This document shows, piece by piece, positions 48,971-58,900 of a stretch of 64,000 nucleotides of DNA. The stretch is taken from positions 3,110,176 to 3,174,175 of the forward strand of contig NZ_CP080649.1 of the NCBI RefSeq assembly GCF_019603315.1, read 5' to 3'. Made by a program: the position numbers and the translations under genes. Each line of letters begins with the position of its first letter. Position 1 is the first letter of the stretch. The notes beneath the pieces were generated by a model. It saw only the letters and a list, made by a program, of their open reading frames with translations, had not been told where the DNA came from and ran no database searches. This DNA comes from Ruficoccus sp. ZRK36 (lineage in GTDB: Bacteria; Verrucomicrobiota; Verrucomicrobiia; Opitutales; Cerasicoccaceae).

Positions 48971-49774
48971 ATGATCCAGAAAGAGCCGGGCCAGATCACG
49001 ATCAACCACTGCGACATCCCGCCATGGGTTATCGCCTCGGACGAGTTTAACACCTCACCGGTTGCGCTCAGCATCGCCGGTGTGCGTGAATCCAACGCCT
49101 ACCTGTTTAAGCGTCTGGAGCAGATCGAGGACCCGATGGAGCGCGGCCAGATCTTCCACGACTACGTGGATGTGAAGTTCGCCCTGCACCAGTGGGAAAA
49201 CTATCAGGGAAAGGCCCGCAGCAGCCTGCGCAACAGCTACATCCGCTTCCTGCGCGGCTGGGGCGTGGACAGCAACGGCATCGAGGGCGCCGTCCTCAAG
49301 AGCTGGGTGCAGAGCCGATTCGGGATCATGCCCACCTATCACCGGGGCGTCCTGCGTCCGCTCGAGGGCGAGGAGGATCATCGCTTCGCCGTGGACCGCA
49401 TGCGCGGCAGTGCCAAGACGAACTGCATTTTCTCCCAACTGGACCTGATGTACGAGTTTTGCCAATACGAGCTGCGCCGCCGCTGGCCAGAGCGGCAAGT
49501 GCTCACGCTGTACCGCGGCACGTGCGACCCGGAGGAGCACCCGGTCTTTGAAACGCGCGCCAAGCGCGAGTCCTGCGTACGCCTTAACAATCTCGTCTCC
49601 TTTACCTCGGACCGGGAGAAGGCCTGGGAGTTCGGATCGACCGTCTGGCAGACCCAAATCGCCGCCACCAAAGTCGTTTTCTTCAGTCAGCTATTACCTA
49701 GTCAACTACTCAAGGGCGAAGATGAATATCTGGTGGTCGGCGGTAACTACTGGGTCCGGGAACTGCTGTATTAA
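48971..49774 (+). CDS. draT: Dinitrogenase reductase ADP-ribosyltransferase DraT
   Basis: A 267-residue enzyme that transfers ADP-ribose from NAD to one arginine of NifH and so switches nitrogenase off when fixed nitrogen or darkness/energy stress appears. Recognisable family segments are ASDEFNTSPVALSIAGVRE, FHDYVDVKFALHQWE, LRGWGVDSNGIEGAVLKSWV and TLYRGTCDPEE, the last resembling the NAD-contact strand of ADP-ribosyltransferases. draG follows after 34 bases, the usual pair. The target arginine is present in the local NifH. Confidence 0.95.
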   Translation: MIQKEPGQITINHCDIPPWVIASDEFNTSPVALSIAGVRESNAYLFKRLEQIEDPMERGQIFHDYVDVKFALHQWENYQGKARSSLRNSYIRFLRGWGVDSNGIEGAVLKSWVQSRFGIMPTYHRGVLRPLEGEEDHRFAVDRMRGSAKTNCIFSQLDLMYEFCQYELRRRWPERQVLTLYRGTCDPEEHPVFETRAKRESCVRLNNLVSFTSDREKAWEFGSTVWQTQIAATKVVFFSQLLPSQLLKGEDEYLVVGGNYWVRELLY

Positions 49775-49808
49775 ACCAGTCTATTTTTTATACATAAAAA
49801 GGAAGACC

Positions 49809-50765
49809 ATGAACTGCCTAGTCAGCGCGAAAACACCCTCCCGGCTTGCCACACCGGAGCAGCTCGAAGCCGGACTGCTGGGGATGCTGATCGGTGACGC
49901 CGTCGGCGTGCCCTATGAGTTTCGCATGCCGCAGGAGCTGCCCCCCTTTGACCAGATCGACATGGAGCCCCCCAAGGGTTTTCTGCGCACCTACTCGCAT
50001 GTCCCCACCGGCACCTGGTCCGATGACGGTGCCCAGGCGCTGTGCCTGCTCGCCTCCCTGCAGGAGTGCGGCTACTACCACGCCTTTGACTTTTCCAAGC
50101 GCCTGATCAAGTGGCATGACTTCGGGTACATGGCGGTGGACAACTACGCCTTTGACATCGGCAACCAGACCAGCGTGGCGCTCGCCCGTCTGAAAAAAGG
50201 CGTCTCCACCAGCCACTCCGGGCTCACCGGCGTCCGCAATAACGGTAACGGCTCGCTCATGCGCTGCCTGCCGCTGGCGCTCCAGCACTTGGGTAACGAC
50301 CTCGCGCTGGTCCTCGATGCTCACCGCCAGTCACGGCTCACCCACCGGCATCCGCGTTCGCAGGTTTGCTGCGCCCTGTACTGCCTGTGGGCCCGCCGCG
50401 AGATGCAGCGCCACCCCGACCCGTGGGGCGACGCCGTGACCACGCTGCGCATGATTTACGCGGCAGACCCAGTCTCCTCCAAAGAACTCGAAGAGCAGAT
50501 CTGCCCGGACGAGCCACCCACCGGCACCGGTACCGGCTACGTCGTGGACTGCCTCAACTCTGCCCGCCTCGCCTGCGAAGAGGACAACTACGAGACCATC
50601 ATCAAGAAGGCCGTCTCCCTCGGTAACGACACCGACACCACGGCAGCCGTCGCCGGGGGCATTGCCGGAGTCCGCTACGGCGTTGAAGACATCCCTGAGC
50701 GCTGGATCAAGGGACTGCGCGGCAAGCACATCCTGGCCGAGCTCGGACTGGTGCTGGAAGACTGA
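49809..50765 (+). CDS. draG: Dinitrogenase reductase-activating glycohydrolase DraG
   Basis: A 318-residue ADP-ribosylglycohydrolase that removes the modification added by DraT. Metal ligands of the family are visible: GLLGMLIGDAVGVPYE near residue 24, TGTWSDDGAQALCLL near 67 and SLGNDTDTTAAVAGGIAGVRYG near 265. The chosen ATG is preceded by AAAAGGAAG; a longer frame from within draT is not credible. Together with draT it completes post-translational control of NifH. Confidence 0.96.
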   Translation: MNCLVSAKTPSRLATPEQLEAGLLGMLIGDAVGVPYEFRMPQELPPFDQIDMEPPKGFLRTYSHVPTGTWSDDGAQALCLLASLQECGYYHAFDFSKRLIKWHDFGYMAVDNYAFDIGNQTSVALARLKKGVSTSHSGLTGVRNNGNGSLMRCLPLALQHLGNDLALVLDAHRQSRLTHRHPRSQVCCALYCLWARREMQRHPDPWGDAVTTLRMIYAADPVSSKELEEQICPDEPPTGTGTGYVVDCLNSARLACEEDNYETIIKKAVSLGNDTDTTAAVAGGIAGVRYGVEDIPERWIKGLRGKHILAELGLVLED

Positions 50766-50789
50766 GTGCCTCCGTGCGCAACCCGGCCC

Positions 50790-50813
50790 ATGGCTCCGCC
50801 GTAGCGGAGCCAT
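50790..50813. terminator. Putative terminator between draG and the convergent glycosidase gene
   Basis: A perfect 10-bp stem (ATGGCTCCGC with GCGGAGCCAT) and 4-base loop in the 90-base gap between two convergent genes. No T tract follows on either strand, so it is a weaker call than the others. Confidence 0.6.
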
Positions 50814-50855
50814 CCAGATGTGAAGACCCAGGGTGCAGGGCTTGCCCTGCCGGAG

Positions 50856-52283
50856 CTAGAGGACGAAGTCGCCAAAGGTCAGCAGCAGCGGATAGTCCCG
50901 CAGCGGCAGCGAAATAAATCGCCGATGCCCCCGGCCGTTATCCTCGATCATCTCATCGGGGATCTCGTAGATCGAGCCATCCACGATATCGATCAGGCGC
51001 ACCTTTTCCGGCAGAGTCGCGCACTCAAAGGAAACAGTAGCCTCATAGGAGGTCGTCAGCAGTTCAGTCGGTTTCCAGTAGGCGAAGGCCGCCGATCCGT
51101 CAGGGCGCGTGAAGCCTGTCGTGATAAGTTCCTTACCGGGGTCTTCGCGGCGGAGGAGCCGGCGGCTCATGCGCCACTCGATATAGTCTTCCTGCAGAAA
51201 GTCTACCGGCAGGTCGGCTTTGGCGAAGTCCTCCCGGAAGATTGCAGAGAGCGTCTGAAGCGTGCGGTAAGAGGGCTTAGGCTTATACTCTCCGCTGGCC
51301 CGGCCCTGCTCGTCAAAGTCAGCAGCCAGCACGCCAAAGAAACCGTAGTCCTGATAGCTGCCGAGATCGCCGACCGTACCGTTGAGAGCTTCGATCATGT
51401 CCAGACACGAGAAGTACGATGCAAACATCACCTCGTCCATCAGGTCGCAGATGATATGACGGGCCATGAACTTCGCCTGCCGCTCCGGCGTCCAGGCACA
51501 GCCTGACATCGCCCCCTGCCCCTTCGAGCTGGTCTGGGCACCCGTCTCTCCCTGGATCAGGATCATGTCCGGGTTGTAGCTCTTACAGAGGCTGCGCAGC
51601 GCGCGTATGCGGTCGAAGCAGTTTTCCTCGTCGGGGATATAGTAGTGGTAGGTCAAGGCATCCATCACCTTTGCCGCCCCAGTTGAGAAAACATCGTTGA
51701 GCCAGTCCAGGCCACGTGCACAGGTCGAGCCACCAATGACTTTTGCGGTGGAATCACCCGCACGTATAGCTGCTGCCGTAGCCTTTACAAACTCACCGTA
51801 CTCACGCCCGTCCGGTCCATGCTTCCAGCACCACACACCGTCGGGTTCATTCCACACCTCGTACCATTCGATCTTGCCATGGTAACGAGCGGTCAGCGCC
51901 TCCACGTATTTGGCCCAGGCCTGCTTTTCTTCCTCTGAGTGGATCGGGGGCACGCCCACCGCGCCAAAGACCCCGGCAGCTTTTTCGTTGTAGATGCCGT
52001 TGCCATAGCAAAGGCACATCCACGGTGTCATGCCGCGTCGAATAAGATTATCAATAATGCCATCCAGCCAGGCGAAGTCGTAGACGCCTTTTTCCTTTTC
52101 CGTCTTGGCCCATCCGGACTGGATGCGTACCCACTTCACACCGATGTCGGCAACTTTATCATAAGCATTTTCCGGATCGAAGACATCACGATCCAGCTTC
52201 TCAAAGCCGATTCCAATAGGAGAATGGCCGACATTAACCGATTTAACGGGGCTAACAGTTCCAAGTTTTTTCAGGGGTTCCAT
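50856..52283 (-). CDS. Clan GH-A glycoside hydrolase (GH39/GH5-like)
   Basis: A 475-residue TIM-barrel enzyme from the ATG giving MEPLKKLGTV; a TTG ten codons upstream is possible. The acid/base glutamate is Glu146 in YEVWNEPDG and the nucleophile is probably Glu246 in ILIQGETGAQ, 100 residues apart, as expected after barrel strands 4 and 7. An aromatic-rich barrel start (GVKWVRIQSGW) fits the clan. There is no signal peptide, so it would act on imported oligosaccharides. It is divergent from an AraC regulator. The exact family and substrate are not determinable by eye. Confidence 0.87.
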   Translation of the reverse strand: MEPLKKLGTVSPVKSVNVGHSPIGIGFEKLDRDVFDPENAYDKVADIGVKWVRIQSGWAKTEKEKGVYDFAWLDGIIDNLIRRGMTPWMCLCYGNGIYNEKAAGVFGAVGVPPIHSEEEKQAWAKYVEALTARYHGKIEWYEVWNEPDGVWCWKHGPDGREYGEFVKATAAAIRAGDSTAKVIGGSTCARGLDWLNDVFSTGAAKVMDALTYHYYIPDEENCFDRIRALRSLCKSYNPDMILIQGETGAQTSSKGQGAMSGCAWTPERQAKFMARHIICDLMDEVMFASYFSCLDMIEALNGTVGDLGSYQDYGFFGVLAADFDEQGRASGEYKPKPSYRTLQTLSAIFREDFAKADLPVDFLQEDYIEWRMSRRLLRREDPGKELITTGFTRPDGSAAFAYWKPTELLTTSYEATVSFECATLPEKVRLIDIVDGSIYEIPDEMIEDNGRGHRRFISLPLRDYPLLLTFGDFVL

Positions 52284-52410
52284 TTCGATAGATGGGTTAG
52301 AGTTCGAAGCCAAACTTGAGCGCGCACCGCCTGATTTTCAAATAAAACATCGTGCCAATAAATGTTTACTTTGTGCCATCAACGGACCAGTCTTTTTAAA
52401 ACAGATCAGC

Positions 52411-53265
52411 ATGAAAGCCATCGAAAAGACGCAGTTCATCAGCCTGAATCAGCAGCGGGACATCCGCCTACCCTTCCAGCTATCGATCGTCGGCACCGTC
52501 AAAACGCCCAGTCTGGAGACGTACAAGATCTACGGACGCAGCGAGCTGGAGTTCTGTCTGCGCCTGAGGTCCGCAGAGGAGGAAGCCGTCGATTTAATCG
52601 ATGGGAAAACCTACCGTTACCGTTTTCCACACCTGATCATTAAGCGCCCGGATGTTTCACACGAATACACGGTCCGCAGTGCGCGCGAGGCTATCTTTCT
52701 GATCTACTCGCCAGCGCTGGAGGATGTATTCAACGCCAGCGGCATGTCCACGGATGAGCCGATCATAGAGTTCGAGATCACCCCTGACCTTGAGAACTTG
52801 CTGGCCCGATTTCACAGCCTGATCCCCCACTCACAGGAGCGCGGGATCGCAGAGCAGTTTGATCTGATCGGCTTTCAGATACTGGAGCATATCTATCTCC
52901 AGAGAGTACACCCGCAGACTGCCACCCGAGATACAGACACGATCATCCGGGAGATAGCCTCGCACCTGCAGCTGAACTTTAACACCGACATCAACCTCGA
53001 TGAGGTGTGCAGCACGTTCGGCATCTCGCGGCGCAGCTTCTTTCGCAACTGGTCAAAGCTCTTCCCGCACACGCCCCATCAATACATCACCAACCTGCGC
53101 ATTCGCGAGGCCGAACGCCTGCTGCTGATCCATGGTCTTGAGATCAAAGAAATCGCCGCACAGGTCGGCTTCGAGAACTACCCCTACTTCGTCCAGGCGT
53201 TTAAAAGGTGCCGCGGCGGACAGACACCTGGTGAATTCCGCAGGCAGGCCATGCGTGCCGGTTAG
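52411..53265 (+). CDS. AraC-family transcriptional regulator
   Basis: A 284-residue protein with an N-terminal cupin-like sensing region (about residues 10-150) and two C-terminal helix-turn-helix motifs: INLDEVCSTFGISRRSFFRNW and EIKEIAAQVGFENYPYFVQAFKR. It is divergent from the glycosidase gene with a 127-base gap and probably regulates it in response to a sugar. The ATG is clear. Confidence 0.93.
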   Translation: MKAIEKTQFISLNQQRDIRLPFQLSIVGTVKTPSLETYKIYGRSELEFCLRLRSAEEEAVDLIDGKTYRYRFPHLIIKRPDVSHEYTVRSAREAIFLIYSPALEDVFNASGMSTDEPIIEFEITPDLENLLARFHSLIPHSQERGIAEQFDLIGFQILEHIYLQRVHPQTATRDTDTIIREIASHLQLNFNTDINLDEVCSTFGISRRSFFRNWSKLFPHTPHQYITNLRIREAERLLLIHGLEIKEIAAQVGFENYPYFVQAFKRCRGGQTPGEFRRQAMRAG

Positions 53266-53298
53266 AAGCGTTCGCGAACTAGCCTGAGTCAGCCGGGC

Positions 53299-54303
53299 TT
53301 ACTCCGTAGAGGTTGTGCTATCGTCATCCCACGGGATCCACGTCCCCGGTATCTCCAGCATCTTGGGCTTGTCAGGCAGCCCATACTGCTGACGTAGCAG
53401 AAACGGATGCAGGAAGCGCAACCCCTCTGCCCCGATCTGCTGAGGGTCGAGAAACAAACGCGAGATACCGCGATGTGCCGTGAGGTGCGTGTCATTGAGC
53501 AAGACAAAGGACTCGCGCGCGCCCGGCCATGCGGTAGCGAGCTCACCGTGCAGCGTCACGACTCCATCGAGTTTTTTACCCAAACACCATTGCGCGAAAT
53601 CCCTCGGCTTCAGGCTCCCCTCGTAGACCTGTAAACGGCGGGCACCCAGCGCGGCCGCATAGCCGCCCAGCCAACGATGGCCCGTGCGAGCCTCCAGACG
53701 CGGATCCACCGCAAACCCGATCCGGCGGCAGCCGTTCTGAAGCAGCCGGCGGCAGGCACCGTAGACCCCGTCGAAGTAGTTCAGGCAGACGCTGTGCATG
53801 ACCGGCCGGTGGATGAGCGCACCCAGCGAAACCATGGCAAAGGCATCCCAGTTCCAGTCCGGAAATGTCCACTCCTCCTGCGTCGGGCCAAAGAGCAGGC
53901 CGCGCACCCCGCGGTTATAAAGCATGCGCGACAACTGTAGTTGCTTACGCGCATCATGCGGGAGCGTATGTCTTTGCACCGCATACCCCATCGCGGTGGC
54001 CTCCGCCCGCAGCCCGTCAAAAACCCAGGCACTGTAGGGTGTCCCATCCCGATCGAGAAAGGCGAGATTGGCGCTGGCCTCCGATCGATTACTGCGTGTG
54101 CGGTAGGCTGCTAGAGCGGACATCACCGGGTCCGGACGATAACCGGTCTTCTTGACCGCTTCATGCACGCGACGGGCCGTATCCGGGCTCACCCGCTTTG
54201 CACCATTGAGCACCCGCGAGACCGTCATGTGGCTGACACCAGCGGCTCTGGCTACATCGACGATCGTCGGGCGGCGTCCTTGATTAGCGTCATCCACGGC
54301 CAT
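53299..54303 (-). CDS. LacI-family transcriptional regulator
   Basis: A 334-residue regulator. The HTH is TIVDVARAAGVSHMTVSRVLNGAKRVS (two conserved halves around residues 13-40), followed by KKTGYRPDPVMSALAAYRTR in place of the canonical hinge, and a sugar-binding-type sensor domain. It is divergent from the 461-residue gene (64-base gap), which is therefore its probable target. An ATGTT-N6-AACAT dyad lies directly upstream of its start. Confidence 0.93.
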   Translation of the reverse strand: MAVDDANQGRRPTIVDVARAAGVSHMTVSRVLNGAKRVSPDTARRVHEAVKKTGYRPDPVMSALAAYRTRSNRSEASANLAFLDRDGTPYSAWVFDGLRAEATAMGYAVQRHTLPHDARKQLQLSRMLYNRGVRGLLFGPTQEEWTFPDWNWDAFAMVSLGALIHRPVMHSVCLNYFDGVYGACRRLLQNGCRRIGFAVDPRLEARTGHRWLGGYAAALGARRLQVYEGSLKPRDFAQWCLGKKLDGVVTLHGELATAWPGARESFVLLNDTHLTAHRGISRLFLDPQQIGAEGLRFLHPFLLRQQYGLPDKPKMLEIPGTWIPWDDDSTTSTE

Positions 54304-54306
54304 AAA

Positions 54307-54322
54307 ATGTTAATGTGAACAT
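54307..54322. promoter_or_regulatory. Candidate operator in the lacI / 461-residue gene spacer
   Basis: ATGTT-AATGTG-AACAT: 5-bp arms around a 6-base centre, four bases upstream of the LacI start codon and 45 bases upstream of the divergent gene. Position is right for control of both promoters; the arms are short and assignment is tentative. Confidence 0.35.
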
Positions 54323-54367
54323 ACCCGCGCCGTTGGCAAGCCCGCATGCAGCATCAAGATCGAAACC

Positions 54368-55753
54368 ATGCAACAACCTCCCGTACTCAGTATTTCCGGC
54401 GTCGTCCCCTCCCTCGCCCAGGTCGCAGACTTCGGCCCCCCGCGCAGCGAGATCGGCATCGGCTGTCTCATGCCCTGGCAGGGTAAACTCTACGTGCTCA
54501 ACTACACCTCGCACCGCCGCAAGACCGGCACGGGTACTGGCCTGCGTGTGATTGACGAGAACTTCCAGATGAGCCACCACCCCGCTGCGGTTGACGGCAC
54601 CTACGCGAACCGCTTCGTCCACGAGGAGTCGAGCCAGCTCATCATCGGGCCGCATCTGGTGGATACACAGCACAACGTGCGAACCGTCGATGCGCTGGTA
54701 GACATCCGCCTCTGCGGCACTGCCAAGCACCTGAGCCAGCCCAAGGACCTCGTCTACATGCTGGGGATGGAGGGCGAACTATTCGAGCTCAACGTGCACA
54801 CGCTGGAAACGAAGCTGATCTTTGACCTGACGAAAGCGCTGAGCACTCCCGGTGAAGGCTCCTGCCACTACAAGGACTGCTACACCGCCTACGGACGGCT
54901 TATCATCACAAACAACGACTACTGCGAAGAAGACTTCCTCGGTAACCGTAAGGAAGGCACGCTCGCTGAGTTCGATGGCGAGAAGTGGACCGTCATCGAG
55001 CGCAAGCCCTTCGTCTCCGTGAATGGGCTGGAGGGCTTCGGCGGAACGATCTTCGCCAACGGCTGGGACCGCGCCTCCGCCCTGCTGAAGGTTTACACCG
55101 AGGGCGACAACGCCTGGACGACCTACCGCCTCCCCAAGGCCTCCCACTGCTGGGAGCACAAGTGGCAGACCGAGTGGCCGCGCATCCGCTCGACCGAGCA
55201 TGAGCGCCTGATGATGGACCACCACGGCATGTGGTACGAGATTTCCCCCTGGGCCTACGGTAACCGCGTCTGGGGCGTGCGCCCGATCTCCACGCACTTG
55301 TGGGTACACGGCGATTTCTGCTCCTGGAAGGGGCTATTCATCGTCGGCGCGGACAACACCAGCCATGAGTTCGGCGGTAACTACCAGTGCGCCGAGCCTC
55401 AGTCGGGCCTGTGGATGGGTAAGACAGACGACTTGTGGAACTTCGGAAAGACCTCCGGCTGGGGTGGCCCGTGGTGGAAGGACCAGGTCTCGGCCGGTGT
55501 CCCCTCAGACCCGTACCTGATGACCGGTTTTGATAAAAAGGTGCTGCACCTGAGCCACGAGGCGGACCGCAGCGTATCGTTTGATGTCGAGGTGGACTTC
55601 ATGGGCTGCGGTGAGTGGCGCAAGTATAAGTCGGTCTCTGTCGGCGCAAAGGGGTACGAGCCGCTGGTGTTCCCGGACGGGTTCAGCGCACACTGGGTAC
55701 GCCTCGTCAGCGATAGCGACTGCGAGGCCACCGCTCAGCTCTTCTACACCTGA
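54368..55753 (+). CDS. Conserved hypothetical protein of a sugar locus
   Basis: A 461-residue protein I cannot place in a named family. It has no signal peptide. Many Trp/Tyr/Gly strands (LYVLNYTSHRR, RLIITNNDYCEED, GLFIVGADNTSHEFGG) suggest a beta-propeller or other all-beta fold, and a C-terminal part of about 90 residues (VSFDVEVDFMGCGEWRKYKSV) looks like a separate sandwich domain. Position between a LacI regulator and a heparinase-like gene points to carbohydrate metabolism. Function is not established. Confidence 0.8.
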   Translation: MQQPPVLSISGVVPSLAQVADFGPPRSEIGIGCLMPWQGKLYVLNYTSHRRKTGTGTGLRVIDENFQMSHHPAAVDGTYANRFVHEESSQLIIGPHLVDTQHNVRTVDALVDIRLCGTAKHLSQPKDLVYMLGMEGELFELNVHTLETKLIFDLTKALSTPGEGSCHYKDCYTAYGRLIITNNDYCEEDFLGNRKEGTLAEFDGEKWTVIERKPFVSVNGLEGFGGTIFANGWDRASALLKVYTEGDNAWTTYRLPKASHCWEHKWQTEWPRIRSTEHERLMMDHHGMWYEISPWAYGNRVWGVRPISTHLWVHGDFCSWKGLFIVGADNTSHEFGGNYQCAEPQSGLWMGKTDDLWNFGKTSGWGGPWWKDQVSAGVPSDPYLMTGFDKKVLHLSHEADRSVSFDVEVDFMGCGEWRKYKSVSVGAKGYEPLVFPDGFSAHWVRLVSDSDCEATAQLFYT

Positions 55754-55809
55754 GCGAGGTGTAGGATCGGAACCGAGTTGATGACTTGGGCGGTGTGAAC
55801 GCCGCACAA

Positions 55810-55843
55810 GCCATCCCGGTGGCCTCTCGTTCAGCGGGATGGC
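55810..55843. terminator. Putative bidirectional terminator
   Basis: A 9-bp stem (GCCATCCCG with CGGGATGGC) and 16-base loop in the 164-base gap between two convergent genes. No T tract on either side; called on position and stem. Confidence 0.5.
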
Positions 55844-55917
55844 GTCCATGGAACCATTGGTAATGTGTCGGGAGCAACCACGATCTCGCAGGTCCGCCAT
55901 CCGACCGGCAGAAAGGC

Positions 55918-58900
55918 TCAAGGCGCTGCCGGTGCACGGGGGACACCGATATCCACCTGCTCCCAGACAATGTCGCTGGACCAGGTCCGCAAGCCGAACA
56001 GCCCGCCCGGCAGAGGATCGGGGTCAGTCCAGTCATGCACGATTTTACCATCGCGGTAAACCTGCACCTGGCCACCACGCAGGACGTAGAGAATCTCGTA
56101 GGTTTTACCCTGCTCGGTGCGCAGGGGGTCGTCGTGGATCAGATTAAATCCCGGATCACGGCGCAGACGGCTCCAGCCCTCCATGCTCCCGCCTGTAAAG
56201 GTGACCAGATAGTTATTCATCTGGTGATAGTCGGTGTAGACACCGGGTCGGTTGAAGCGAACCGGCGAGCCGTCAGCCTCGGTGGCACTGATAAAGGCAT
56301 TGAGGTTGCAGGCATTAAAATCATCGGTCTCAAGCGTACGTGCGCGCAAACGGATCACGACATCCGCAGGCAGAGGCGCCCGCAGCCAAGCCGTTGTCCC
56401 CTGGCCTCGCGCGCCCTCGGGCTGTGTGACTTCAAGACCATCATCGGTAGCACGCACCAGTGCGTTTTGGTTTTCGACGAACCAGCGGTTCTGCCAATCG
56501 GCCCCATCGAAGTTCTCGTGACGCAGCCACTCGACCTGAAGCGGCTCACCACCGACGTCCAGTTGGTCCAGCTCACCGAACAACGGCAGCCGGTAGGGCT
56601 CGCTCTGCTCAGCGTAGGCGGCGATGGCAGGTACATCCATCTGTACGTCCCCCTTAATGGCTGGCGTAAAGGACACAGTCTGCTTTTCGTCAGAGCCACG
56701 GATCACCACTGCCGGACCATCGAGAAACTCAACCGCACGCTCGGGTGCTCCCTCACGGCGGGCCAGCAGCACCGTCAGGAAATGCGCCTTGCGGACAGGC
56801 TCGGTCGTCACGGTCAGGCGGTCCGTAGCCCAGACTTCCCAGGTGCGCTCGCGTTCACGACGCTTGTAGGCCTTGAGAATGCCGGGCAGGTAGTCCGTAC
56901 CGGTGATCGGATTGATCAGCGTCTCTTTGCCCTCGGCCAGTTCGGCTTCGACAGGGACATCGGCATGCTGCCACAGAGCGGCGTCCACATCATCCACACG
57001 GTAATTCAGGCGCGTCAGCCCCTTGTCTTCGCTCAGGGCAGGCGAGCTGTTCGGCGGGAAGTGGTACAGCCAGGTAAAGATACTCGGGTCAGCTTCAGGC
57101 TTGAGCTCCAGCTCGTCGTAAATGACCAGTGTGTCCGTACCCACCATGGCAAAGTGACGGCGCCAGGTCTGCAGCTCGGGAGCGCCCCACTCCGGCGGGA
57201 GCTTGCGGGTCATCCCATGCTGAACGGGAGACTCAGGGTCAGCCTGATAGCTACCTGTCAGGTCCACGGACCAGAGCGTAAGCTCGGGCTTGGTTTCCCA
57301 ATACAAGGGACGCGCGGCATAAGGAAACGGGCTCTTAAAGTCCCGAAACTCCGCGCCATGGCCATTCACGAGAATACCGTTATGGCTGAGCGTGTGTCTG
57401 GCGTACATATCGGCGTACACGGTGGAGCCGCCACCCGCTGACAAGGTCTTACCGTACACCTGCCAGACGAAGGCGCCATCGTGCGCGTAGGAGTGGCTGT
57501 AGCCGCCATTCGGGCGGGCCATGACGGTCACGCGCGCGCCATCCGCCGCGGTCTCGCGTTGGCTCGGGTCAAAGGTCCCGGCAAAGATCCAGCCCGCCGT
57601 GGGATAAAGAGTAGAGGCGGGGTGATCCCCTCCGGCCTCAGGCACGCCGAGGCGCTCTGCGGCGGCGATGAAAAGGCTTATATCCAGTCCGCGCGGCCGG
57701 GCACCTTCGCGCTGCATCTGCTCCCAGACATGGCTAAACTTACCGTCCTGCGTCGCCACGGATGCCAGCATGATGGACTTCATCAAATCGCTCTGGCGCA
57801 TGGCTGTACCCGTATCCTCGGTGTAATCACCATAGCCCTGGCGACCAGCTCCCGGAGGCGTCAGATCGAGCAGAAAATCCGCCAGATGCGGAAACCAGGG
57901 CGATTGCTTTAAATCAATATCCGGGCAGGTCATCTCCGCGACGAGATAAGCATAGAAGGCCGGAGCACTTTTAAAGTAAGCGTATCCGCCGGCCTCGTTC
58001 CAGGCTTCGTCCGGGCCGTGCCCGGCACCGACACCCGTAAAGTAGTTCATGAGGAGCGGCAGCCACTCGTCGGCTGTTTCATCATCGCCCGCCAGGAGCA
58101 GGGCCGTCTGCGTCGCACTCATGATATTTTCATACGGATGGCTCTGCTGGAAAACGGCCGAGCCGGATGCATGAATGCCTTTGTTCCCCTTCCAGGAGAG
58201 GGCTACCCCCATGATGGCCTGCAGGCGCCAGGCAGCCGCCTCGCGCAGCGCGTCGGCCTGCTCAGCAGGGAGGTCGGCCTCAAACCAGTCGTAGAAGCGG
58301 GCCAGATAGTAGCTCCACCGCGTCCCCCACTTATCAGAGCAGCCGTTGTACTCGGGAGAGGTCTCTCCGCCTTTTGGGAAACTCGCCACGGTCAGCGCAT
58401 GGTCGATAGCCGGTCGGAAACGCTCGTCACCGCTCACCCGGTAAATGAATCCTGCGACCAGCAGGTCATCACCGATATTTTTCAGCTTTCGACTGAGCGC
58501 CTTACCCGCTTTTTTATCAGAGTTTTCTGGGCGGTCGGTGCTGGGGAAATCGCTCCACCAGTCCTGCTTCAAAATTGACTCCCCCTTCCGCTGAGCCTCT
58601 GCCCAGAGAGGAGCCAGGACGGGGTCGGTCTTCAGTCGCTGCGCAAAGGACTCCCAGTCCCCATCCTCCGGGCCGACTCGCGGGTGTGGCCACAAGTCCT
58701 GACCAAGCGCACTGCGGTCCCACTGCGGCGTTTTCTCCTCAACGGTAAATTCACGGATCGCACTCCACTGCTCCGGGCGATCGGGGACATCATAACGCAC
58801 ACGCCAGAACCAGTGGCCGGGCTTGAGCGGGGGCAGGTCGTTGATAAAGTTCCACGTCGCCGCACGCTCGATCTCCGGCGATGCAAAATCGGGGCGGGAG

